A DNA stretch of 5,382 nucleotides, taken from the NCBI GenBank assembly GCA_013695175.1, contig JACDAZ010000403.1:1-5382 (forward strand), written 5' to 3'. Position 1 is the stretch's first letter. Every line of letters starts with the position of its first letter. The DNA is from Flavisolibacter sp. (GTDB taxonomy: Bacteria > Bacteroidota > Bacteroidia > Chitinophagales > Chitinophagaceae). A program made the translations under genes and the position numbers. Shown here piece by piece: positions 1-5,382 of the stretch. Below the pieces are notes generated by a model. That model was not told the DNA's origin, made no database searches, and saw only the letters and a list, made by a program, of their open reading frames with translations.

Positions 1-2224
1 TCCATGTTGCTCCATAATCTTCACTTACATACAGGTAAGGACTGAAGTCATCATAACGGTAACCATTAAGTGAAATATAAACTCTTTCTGTTTTATGTGC
101 AGAAGCTGTTACACGACTTACCCATAAATTTTGCGGTAAACTCAAACCTTTTGATTTTGGTGCACTTATCAACTGCCAGGAAAAACCCGCATCTTTGGAA
201 ACATGAATATTACCATCATCAGTACCTGTATAAATTAATCCAAAACGTTTTGGTGATTCTGAAATAGTAGTAAGCGTACCATAAGGAACATCACCTTCTC
301 TGCCACCTTTGGTCAGATCACCACTTAAAGCAATCATGGTGTCGCCCATGTTAAAAGAGCGATAGATTTTATTGGATCCAAAATATAAAACCTGCTGGTT
401 GTGCGGGCTTAATAAAATGGGTGATTGCCAGTTAAAACGAAGAGGTTTTTCACCCAATTCATGACGTGGCGTAATACGTTTTGCTGTACCGCGGGGATTG
501 GACCTGTTGAGTCTTGAATAATTCCCAAATTGAAATCCCGTATAGGTTGTCTGATTATCTGTAGTGTCTACCTGTACCTGCATCCCATCGCCACCCATAA
601 TACGTTTAAATGGATAATCGCCTGTATCATGCCAGTTTACACTTGCACTGTTAGTTGATGGTCCCCACCAAACGCCATTATCCTGCATACCTCCGTAAAC
701 ATTGTATGGGCGTGCATAATCAACAGCTACAGCATAATATTGAGCTAATGCTGGTGAGTTGGCTTTATACCAGGTTGCTCCATCATCGTAGGTTATATTA
801 ACACCCCCATCGTTTCCATTTATAATATGAGAATCACGATTTGGATTAACCCACAAAGCATGATGATCCGCATGCACGTTTTCTTTATCAATCTCTTTCC
901 ATGTTTTACCACCATCAGTTGACATATGTAATGTTACTCCTAATGCAAAAACTTTATCAGGATTGGAAGGAGAAACATAAATTTTGGCAAAGTAATATCC
1001 GTAAGTAAAAAAGATGGGAATTTCTTTTTCATTAGTTTTTCTCCAGTTTTGCCCTCCGTTTTCACTTCTATATACTTCTGCACCAATAGGAGATCCTTCA
1101 AAACCTGTATTCATGAATAAATAATCATAAAGGGCTGTAGATTGAAGTTGCCCTGTTGATACGAATTCCTTTACAGATTTTGCAGAATACAGCGGTGTAA
1201 GTCTGCTACGTTTTAGCAAAGTATCCAGCCTGTTTTCATCCAGGTCAGCAAATTGTTCTTTGCTTAAGTTTTGTAATTCTGACAAAGCATAAACAAGCGT
1301 ATCTTTTTTTGCCGTATCAGGTTTTGCCTGCTGGTTATCTAAAATGGCATAAACAATTTGTGGGTTTTGAGGATAAACTGCCAGACCAATTCTTCCCACA
1401 TTGTTGCCTGAAGGAAAACCTGAACCTTCTTTATTTAATAATTGCCATGTTTCTCCTCCATCTGTGCTTTTGTATATACCACTGGTTCTGCCACTTTCTT
1501 CAAAATTCCAAGCCCGCCTTGTTCTGTACCATACTGCTGCATAAATTTCAGTTGGGTTTTGGGGGTTCATTTCCAATTCAACGGCACCTGTATTGTCATC
1601 AACGAATAATGTATGTTTCCAGGTTTTGCCACCATCTGTTGTTTTAAAAACGCCACGGTCACGGTTTGGAGAATATAAATGCCCCAAAGCAGCAACCCAT
1701 GCTGTATTATCATCCGTTGGGTGTAATTTAATAGCACCTATATGATGAGATTCAGGTAAACCCATATATTGCCAGCTTTTTCCTTTGTCAGTACTTTTAT
1801 ACATACCAATACCGGCATAAGAAGAACGGCTGCTGTTTACCTCGCCTGTACCCACCCAGATGGTCCCTGTTTTCCAGTTAACTGCAATATCTCCAATACC
1901 AATTACATCAGAACTGTCAAAAATGGGTGTAAATGATTGCCCGTTGTTTGTTGTATGCCATAAACCACCTGTTGAATAACCTACATAAAATTCTGTGGGG
2001 TCATCGGGATTTACATCCAGGTCAGAAACACGGCCACTCATAATAGTTGGTCCTATATTTCTAAAGGCAACATGATTTATAGTGGATTTCTGCTCTAAAA
2101 CCTGCCTTTGCTGCAGACCTTTTAGTCTTTCCGCTGCTGTTGAAGGTCTTACCTGGGCATTTGTGAAAAATGTAACGAGAGCAAAGGCAATAAAAAGAAG
2201 ATAACGTGGTAAATTTGAAATCAT
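1..2224 (-). CDS. Exported multi-Asp-box (BNR/sortilin-like) beta-propeller protein, 3'-truncated by window edge
   Basis: The reading frame is open from an ATG at 2224-2222 to the left edge: 741 codons with no stop, ending in a Trp at 2-4. Residues 1-24 form a signal peptide (hydrophobic core YLLFIAFALVTFF, then TNA|Q). The mature part starts with the family-typical FRNIGPTIMSGRVSDL stretch (about residues 48-65). Asp-box-like turns (S/T-x-D-x-G-x-T-W) follow near residues 89-98, 142-151, 193-202, 251-260, 385-394, 433-442, 476-485, 621-630 (degenerate), 674-683 and 732-741. The core motifs WVGTGE, GNDGGV and YGGMQDNGVWWG match the large Bacteroidota 'WD40/YVTN/BNR-like' or sortilin/VPS10-N-like proteins, which are usually about 1000 residues, so perhaps a quarter to a third is missing. 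Between boxes 4 and 5, about residues 296-345 form a charged, probably helical insert rather than blade sequence. No sialidase arginine triad or FRIP motif was recognised, so glycosidase activity should not be assumed; the substrate or ligand is unknown. The first ATG is preferred because it begins the signal peptide. Confidence 0.9.
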   Translation of the reverse strand, partial: MISNLPRYLLFIAFALVTFFTNAQVRPSTAAERLKGLQQRQVLEQKSTINHVAFRNIGPTIMSGRVSDLDVNPDDPTEFYVGYSTGGLWHTTNNGQSFTPIFDSSDVIGIGDIAVNWKTGTIWVGTGEVNSSRSSYAGIGMYKSTDKGKSWQYMGLPESHHIGAIKLHPTDDNTAWVAALGHLYSPNRDRGVFKTTDGGKTWKHTLFVDDNTGAVELEMNPQNPTEIYAAVWYRTRRAWNFEESGRTSGIYKSTDGGETWQLLNKEGSGFPSGNNVGRIGLAVYPQNPQIVYAILDNQQAKPDTAKKDTLVYALSELQNLSKEQFADLDENRLDTLLKRSRLTPLYSAKSVKEFVSTGQLQSTALYDYLFMNTGFEGSPIGAEVYRSENGGQNWRKTNEKEIPIFFTYGYYFAKIYVSPSNPDKVFALGVTLHMSTDGGKTWKEIDKENVHADHHALWVNPNRDSHIINGNDGGVNITYDDGATWYKANSPALAQYYAVAVDYARPYNVYGGMQDNGVWWGPSTNSASVNWHDTGDYPFKRIMGGDGMQVQVDTTDNQTTYTGFQFGNYSRLNRSNPRGTAKRITPRHELGEKPLRFNWQSPILLSPHNQQVLYFGSNKIYRSFNMGDTMIALSGDLTKGGREGDVPYGTLTTISESPKRFGLIYTGTDDGNIHVSKDAGFSWQLISAPKSKGLSLPQNLWVSRVTASAHKTERVYISLNGYRYDDFSPYLYVSEDYGATW

Positions 2225-2246
2225 AATCCGGACTTTTTTACGTTTT
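2214..2246 (+). promoter_or_regulatory. Candidate -33/-7 promoter for the MORN-like gene
   Basis: On the plus strand TTTG at 2214-2217 is followed after 21 bp by TACGTTTT at 2239-2246. This resembles the Bacteroidetes arrangement TTTG-N19-21-TAnnTTTG, with one mismatch in the last base of the -7 element. The predicted transcription start is near 2252, about 21 nt before the ATG at 2274. The -33 element sits inside the first codons of the divergent propeller gene. The motif is weak and unproven. Confidence 0.35.
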
Positions 2247-2259
2247 ACTAAGGTATCAT

Positions 2260-2267
2260 CAAACTTA
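2260..2267 (-). promoter_or_regulatory. Candidate Bacteroidetes -7 element for the propeller gene
   Basis: Read on the minus strand this is TAAGTTTG, an exact match to the Bacteroidetes primary-sigma -7 consensus TAnnTTTG. It lies 35 bp upstream of the propeller ATG (2224), giving a predicted start near 2254 and a leader of about 30 nt. No good -33 TTTG is found at the usual 19-21 bp spacing; the nearest is a TATG at 2291-2288. The match is to a short motif in AT-rich DNA, so the call is tentative. Confidence 0.45.
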
Positions 2268-2273
2268 CGAACT

Positions 2274-2966
2274 ATGCGATTCATACTCATACTTCTGTTA
2301 TTCATTTCTTTTAATAGTTATTCCCAATGTAAACAATATATTATTGGTGCTAAGGGAGATAAATTGAATTGTGTTGACAACAATAGTAAAAAGCAAGGGC
2401 GGTGGGTTATTAAAGTAGAATCTTTACGTGGCGAAAGGGGCTATGAAGAAGAAGGTGAATATGAAAATGATTTTAAAGTAGGTACCTGGCGCAGGTATTC
2501 TTTAGAAGGTGATATAATAGCCATGGAAAATTATCGCTGGGGTCAAAAAGACGGAAGAAATTATTATTACGATCATATGGGTCAGGCTTTAAGAGAAGAA
2601 AGCTGGAGAGCCATTGATCCATTGAATCCATATGATACGGTAAATGTGTACGATGTAAATGATCCAACAAAAGTGTTGGGGAAAAAAGTAGTTAAGATTG
2701 AAACACTTTCTGTAAAGCATGGTACATGGAAATATTTTGATCCGATGAGAGGTGTGATAGAAGAAACTGAAAACTGGTATATGGATAAACCTGCCCGCAA
2801 AGATGGTGATGACCTGTTGCCAATTGATGTTTTAGATCATACAGTAAGTGCAACTAAAACAGAAGATAAAAAGAAAACAGTTCCCAAACCCAAAGAGGTA
2901 TTAGAATTTGAACAAGGTAAGGGTAAGAAAAAGATCAAGGTGAGAGATGGATCTACGGGTGGATGA
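2274..2966 (+). CDS. Exported MORN/YwqK-like repeat protein (230 residues), function unknown
   Basis: This complete gene runs from ATG to TGA. Residues 1-18 are a signal peptide (MRFILILLLFISFNSYSQ); Cys19 would be near the mature N-terminus, but the preceding Y-S-Q does not fit a lipobox, so signal peptidase I processing is more likely. Residues 41-175 contain degenerate MORN_2-type repeats built on G-x-W-x-x-Y-x-x-x-G-x-(I/L)-x-x-E-x-x-(Y/W): KQGRWV (40-45), VGTWRRYSLEGDIIAMENYRWG (69-90, paraphrased by its key G70, W72, Y75, G79 and E85), GRNYYYDHMGQALREESW (94-111), and HGTWKYFDPMRGVIEETENW (149-168). The C-terminal 40 residues are Lys/Glu-rich, probably disordered, and end in GSTGG. Such repeats occur in Bacteroidota envelope proteins and in proteins labelled 'YwqK antitoxin', but no toxin partner is present. 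The gene is divergent from the propeller gene (49-bp gap) and convergent with the esterase gene. I do not recognise a specific function. Confidence 0.85.
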   Translation: MRFILILLLFISFNSYSQCKQYIIGAKGDKLNCVDNNSKKQGRWVIKVESLRGERGYEEEGEYENDFKVGTWRRYSLEGDIIAMENYRWGQKDGRNYYYDHMGQALREESWRAIDPLNPYDTVNVYDVNDPTKVLGKKVVKIETLSVKHGTWKYFDPMRGVIEETENWYMDKPARKDGDDLLPIDVLDHTVSATKTEDKKKTVPKPKEVLEFEQGKGKKKIKVRDGSTGG

Positions 2967-3000
2967 TTATGAATTGTGAATTATGAATTAAGAATTATGT
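2966..3000. repeat. Five-unit heptamer tandem repeat (consensus ATTATGA)
   Basis: Successive 7-bp units from 2966 are ATTATGA, ATTGTGA, ATTATGA, ATTAAGA and ATTATGT. The first base is the last base of the TGA stop of the MORN-like gene, so the array abuts its 3' end. Units differ from consensus by at most one base. The array lies in the convergent intergenic gap. It has no hairpin and is not a convincing terminator. Similar AT-rich degenerate arrays are common between genes in Bacteroidota genomes, from general familiarity rather than a search. Confidence 0.8.
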
Positions 3001-3020
3001 TCAATGTTTAATTTTAAATT

Positions 3021-3030
3021 TTGAATTCAA
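3021..3030. repeat. 10-bp perfect palindrome (TTGAATTCAA)
   Basis: TTGAATTCAA is fully self-complementary and sits in the AT-rich convergent gap, just after another AT-rich run (about 3006-3020). It has no loop, so it would not form a useful RNA hairpin. It could be a binding half-site pair or chance in AT-rich DNA. No function is assigned. Confidence 0.4.
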
Positions 3031-3075
3031 AGATCTCATCCTATAATACCTACATCCTCAGTTACTGATTGCTGA

Positions 3076-3099
3076 AACCCGATACCCGAACCCGATACC
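3076..3099. repeat. Short direct repeat, 11-bp unit AACCCGATACC, period 13
   Basis: AACCCGATACC occurs exactly at 3076-3086 and 3089-3099, with an embedded partial CCCGAA copy between (3085-3090). The array ends 6 bp before the esterase stop codon (3106-3108), on the downstream side of that gene. It is GC-richer than its surroundings. It is probably a slipped-strand or degenerate intergenic repeat; no role is evident. Confidence 0.7.
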
Positions 3100-3105
3100 T
3101 TATCC

Positions 3106-3939
3106 CTACAACTTCCTGTCAAAATAATTTCTAAAGAAAAGAAGCTGGTATTGAATAGCATTTCTCCAGTAAGCCCAATCATGTTTGCCTGGTCGTTCTA
3201 TATAATCGTGAGGAATATTTAGTTCTACCATTTTATCATGTACCCGCTGGCTCATTTGAAAAATAAAATCTTCCCTTCCACAATCAATAATAATGGCAAT
3301 AGAGTCTTTGGGATAGGTTTCCATTTGTTTAAAAATAGAATGTTCCCTGTATCTTTCTTTATTAGTAGTATCGCCTATTAAACGAGAAACTCCATACTGT
3401 GGTGCAGTAATATGCTCCAATGAAAAAGCACCACTCATACTTCCGCAGGCTCCAAAATCATATGCATGCCTGAAACCTAAATACAATCCACCATGACCAC
3501 CCATGCTTAAGCCGGTTATAGCCCGTGCATTCCTGTTTTTTATAGTTCTGTATTTACTATCAATGTATGCAGGAACTTCTTTAGCAATAAAAGTTTCATA
3601 TTGCATTGTTGCATCAACGGGACTATTAATATACCAGCCTGCAAAAGCGCCATCAGGTGTTACAACAATCAACTGGTAGTCATCAACCATTTTTTTTATC
3701 TGTGGTACACGTGTTATCCAATTCATATAATTACCACTATGCCCGTGTAACAGGTAAACTGTAGGGAATGATGTTTTTCCCTGGTCGTAAGAATCAGGTT
3801 TTATAACAACAGCTTTTATATTCTTTTTCATACTGTTGCTGTAAATGGTAACAGTATCCACAGTGGCTGCATGTAATGTTGCAGATGAAAAAAGAATTAC
3901 AGTAATTATTAAACTTTTTAATGCAGGTATTAGTTTCAT
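3106..3939 (-). CDS. Secreted esterase-D-like alpha/beta hydrolase (PF00756-type putative esterase)
   Basis: The gene encodes 277 residues from ATG at 3939 to TAG at 3108-3106. Residues 1-24 are a signal peptide (basic MK, hydrophobic LIITVILF, cleavage at LHA|AT). The catalytic domain has the HGHSG oxyanion-side loop (65-69), the nucleophile elbow GLSMGG with Ser145, the likely acid Asp224 in DCGREDF, and His253 in GKHDWAYW. This complete Ser-Asp-His triad and the length fit the 'putative esterase' family that includes S-formylglutathione hydrolase, antigen 85 and xylan or feruloyl esterase relatives. With a signal peptide it should act in the periplasm or outside the cell on an ester substrate (acyl or feruloyl sugar, or short acyl ester); the exact substrate cannot be read from sequence. 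An in-frame TTG at 3987 would add 16 residues, but that extension is translated from a hairpin and would spoil the signal peptide, so ATG 3939 is chosen. The peptidase gene lies 44 bp upstream on the same strand. Confidence 0.9.
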   Translation of the reverse strand: MKLIPALKSLIITVILFSSATLHAATVDTVTIYSNSMKKNIKAVVIKPDSYDQGKTSFPTVYLLHGHSGNYMNWITRVPQIKKMVDDYQLIVVTPDGAFAGWYINSPVDATMQYETFIAKEVPAYIDSKYRTIKNRNARAITGLSMGGHGGLYLGFRHAYDFGACGSMSGAFSLEHITAPQYGVSRLIGDTTNKERYREHSIFKQMETYPKDSIAIIIDCGREDFIFQMSQRVHDKMVELNIPHDYIERPGKHDWAYWRNAIQYQLLFFRNYFDRKL

Positions 3940-3978
3940 AAAAAAAATAAAAGAAAAGCCACTTCCGGTGAAGTGGCT
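3940..3978 (-). terminator. Intrinsic terminator-like hairpin between peptidase and esterase genes
   Basis: On the minus strand AGCCACTTC (3978-3970), a 4-nt loop ACCG (3969-3966) and GAAGTGGCT (3965-3957) form a perfect 9-bp stem. It is followed by a T-rich tract, TTTCTTTTATTTTTTTT (3956-3940). This is a textbook Rho-independent terminator for transcription leaving the peptidase gene, whose tandem TGA-TAA stops lie at 3986-3981. On the plus strand no T tract follows the stem, so it acts one way only. The T tract ends directly at the esterase ATG (3939). Confidence 0.85.
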
Positions 3979-3983
3979 GATTA

Positions 3984-5382
3984 TCAAAAACCTCTTTTTT
4001 CGTTTGCTTTTTGCATAGGGTTAGGTCCAACAGACTGACCCCTTGCAGCACCTTGTTTTTGTTTAAAAACCTGGAAGCGCGAAGGTGCTTGATTTACTTC
4101 GCCCCAAAAATTATTACTCTCATCTATGTCAGCAGTTTCACGGAAAGGATCAAGACGAATAGAAGCTACTTCTTTGTCTTTCATAAAAAATTTAGTGACC
4201 GTTTTTTCATTCAACCTCCATACCTGCGCCGGAATGCGATCTATTTCTTTGGTTCCATCTTTATAAGTCCATTCAAGAATAATAGGCATTACCAAACCAC
4301 CTTTGTTAGTAAAATGTAATTCATAAAAATGTTTATTAGCTACCTTTTGTTTTTCAGCTTCGGTTAAGGGCTCAATTGATGCCGGAATAGTAACAGGATA
4401 TGCTGTTGAATCATATGGTTCTAGCTCGCGGGAGTATCTCCAATAAAAATCCCTGGCTACAGTATCTACATCGGTATAAAATCTTATGCTGGTATCGTGG
4501 CGGTTCCTGATCTTGGCTACATCTTCAAAATCATTTACCATGGGTCGTGGTAAGTTTTGATATACAACTGTGTCTCTGAAACGGTTAGAAACAGCATTTA
4601 AATCTGCCTTTGCATAAATAACTGTATCTAAAGAAATATCAGTAGCATCGGTACTATAAAACCATCCTCTCCAGAACCAATCCAAATCTTCTGCACTGGC
4701 ATCTTCCATAGTACGGAAAAAATCTGCCGGGGTCGGGTGTTTAAATGCCCAACGTCTTGAAAATTCTTTAAATGAAAAATCAAATAAATCACGGCCCATG
4801 ATAGTTTCACGTAAAATATTTAAACCTGTTGCCGGTTTTGAATAAGCATTAGGTCCAAAATGAATAATGTTTTCTGAATTAGTCATAATTGGCTCCAGCT
4901 GTTCTTTAGGAAGCCTCATATAATCTGTAATCAAATGTGCCGGCCCACGGCGGGAAGGATACCTGTTATCCCAAAGTTCTTCTGTGAGGTATTGTACAAA
5001 TGTATTCAAACCTTCATCAAACCATGTCCACTGCCGCTCATCGGAGTTAATAATCATGGGGAAAAAATTGTGTCCAACTTCATGAATGATCACTCCTATC
5101 ATACCATATTTTGTTGCTTCTGTATAAGTCCCATCTTCATGCGTACGTCCATAATTAAAGCAGATCATCGGGTATTCCATGCCATTGGCAGCCTCTACAC
5201 TAACAGCAACCGGATAAGGGTATGGAATAGAAAACTTTGAATAAACCTGTATAGCATGTGCAACTGCTCTTGTAGAAAAAGGACGGTATAAACCATAAGC
5301 TTCTTTTGGATAATAGCTCATTGCCATAATCTTCTTTCCTTCTACATATGTTGGCATAGCATCCCAGGCATACTTGCGGCTG
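3984..5382 (-). CDS. M1-family zinc metallopeptidase (aminopeptidase-like), 5'-truncated by window edge
   Basis: The frame is open at the right edge and ends at TGA (3986-3984) followed by TAA, leaving 465 C-terminal residues. The Met at 5357 is internal: the codons before it read SRKYAWDAMP, a conserved M1 stretch. Counting from that Met, the zinc site is HEVGH (92-96) with the third ligand Glu115 in WFDEGLN, the HEXXH-X18-E gluzincin signature. The exopeptidase motif that is GAMEN in classical M1 enzymes reads NGMEYPM (58-64). The likely transition-state Tyr172 lies in NAYSKPATG. A helical C-terminal part follows, with DWFWRGWFYSTD near 225-237, and the end is Gln/Arg/Lys-rich. These are features of the large Bacteroidota M1 metallopeptidases, which are typically exported and trim peptides for nutrition; the N-terminal signal peptide cannot be checked here. 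The gene is followed by a strong terminator, so it probably ends its transcription unit. Confidence 0.93.
   Translation of the reverse strand, partial: SRKYAWDAMPTYVEGKKIMAMSYYPKEAYGLYRPFSTRAVAHAIQVYSKFSIPYPYPVAVSVEAANGMEYPMICFNYGRTHEDGTYTEATKYGMIGVIIHEVGHNFFPMIINSDERQWTWFDEGLNTFVQYLTEELWDNRYPSRRGPAHLITDYMRLPKEQLEPIMTNSENIIHFGPNAYSKPATGLNILRETIMGRDLFDFSFKEFSRRWAFKHPTPADFFRTMEDASAEDLDWFWRGWFYSTDATDISLDTVIYAKADLNAVSNRFRDTVVYQNLPRPMVNDFEDVAKIRNRHDTSIRFYTDVDTVARDFYWRYSRELEPYDSTAYPVTIPASIEPLTEAEKQKVANKHFYELHFTNKGGLVMPIILEWTYKDGTKEIDRIPAQVWRLNEKTVTKFFMKDKEVASIRLDPFRETADIDESNNFWGEVNQAPSRFQVFKQKQGAARGQSVGPNPMQKANEKRGF

Noticed and set aside
1309..1647. Plus-strand 112-codon ORF
   Set aside because: It is antisense to the well-supported propeller gene, has Cys/His/Phe-rich unlikely composition and no family resemblance.
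1..2224. Propeller protein as a true sialidase or glycoside hydrolase
   Set aside because: Asp boxes are structural. No sialidase FRIP motif or catalytic arginine triad was recognised, and the conserved motifs match the non-enzymatic sortilin/YVTN-like group.
2325..2330. Lipoprotein signal (Cys19) in the MORN-like protein
   Set aside because: The residues before Cys19 are Y-S-Q, with no small residue at -1 and no Leu-type residue at -3, so the lipobox consensus is not met.
2473..2800. Minus-strand ORFs at 2473-2670 and 2582-2800
   Set aside because: They lie opposite the MORN-like gene, overlap each other in different frames and have no supporting motifs.
2274..2966. YwqK-type antitoxin half of a toxin-antitoxin module
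   Set aside because: The protein has a signal peptide and no adjacent small toxin gene; the antitoxin label in this repeat family is a database name rather than evidence.
2966..3099. CRISPR array in the convergent gap
   Set aside because: The repeat units are 7 and 11-13 bp with no spacers of suitable length, and no cas gene is present.
3937..3987. Longer esterase starting at TTG 3987 and overlapping the peptidase stop (293 residues)
   Set aside because: The 16 extra residues come from the terminator hairpin and T tract, and they would precede a clean signal peptide starting at the ATG at 3939.
4011..4319. Plus-strand ORFs at 4011-4319 and 4935-5240
   Set aside because: Both are antisense to the M1 peptidase, whose motifs fix the coding strand, and neither shows a recognisable domain.
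5355..5357. Met at 5357 as the true start of the M1 peptidase
   Set aside because: The frame stays open to the window edge with conserved M1 sequence (SRKYAWDAMP) before it, and a peptidase starting here would lack the N-terminal M1 domain.

Overview
The window looks like AT-rich chromosomal DNA from a Bacteroidota species, most likely a Chitinophagaceae-like or related Sphingobacteriia-type bacterium. This assignment is inferred. It rests on TAnnTTTG-type promoter elements, the absence of obvious Shine-Dalgarno sequences before the starts, and the gene repertoire: a large secreted Asp-box (BNR/sortilin-like) beta-propeller protein, a MORN-like exported protein, an esterase-D-type hydrolase and an M1 metallopeptidase with a GMEYP motif. 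Species cannot be named from this sequence.

Layout from left to right: (1) positions 1-2224, minus strand, hold the first 741 codons of a large exported multi-Asp-box propeller protein whose 3' end lies off the left edge. (2) A 49-bp divergent gap, 2225-2273, carries a candidate Bacteroidetes-type promoter for each direction. (3) Positions 2274-2966, plus strand, encode a 230-residue exported MORN/YwqK-like repeat protein. (4) A 139-bp convergent gap, 2967-3105, holds a five-unit heptamer tandem repeat, an EcoRI-site palindrome and a short CCCGATA-type direct repeat. (5) Positions 3106-3939, minus strand, encode a secreted alpha/beta-hydrolase esterase. (6) A perfect 9-bp stem with a T-rich tail, 3940-3978, is an intrinsic-terminator structure on the minus strand whose T tract runs directly into the esterase ATG. 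(7) Positions 3984-5382, minus strand, encode the C-terminal 465 residues of an M1-family zinc metallopeptidase whose 5' end is beyond the right edge.

Three of the four proteins show signal peptides. The fourth, the peptidase, lacks its N-terminus here but belongs to a family that is commonly exported. The theme is periplasmic or extracellular protein and ester hydrolysis plus repeat-scaffold proteins. The peptidase and esterase are co-oriented and close, but the hairpin between them argues against simple co-transcription. I see no mobile element, CRISPR array, tRNA, rRNA, or phage or defence gene. The window reads as ordinary core or accessory chromosome. The most unusual local signal is the terminator-like hairpin abutting the esterase start codon.
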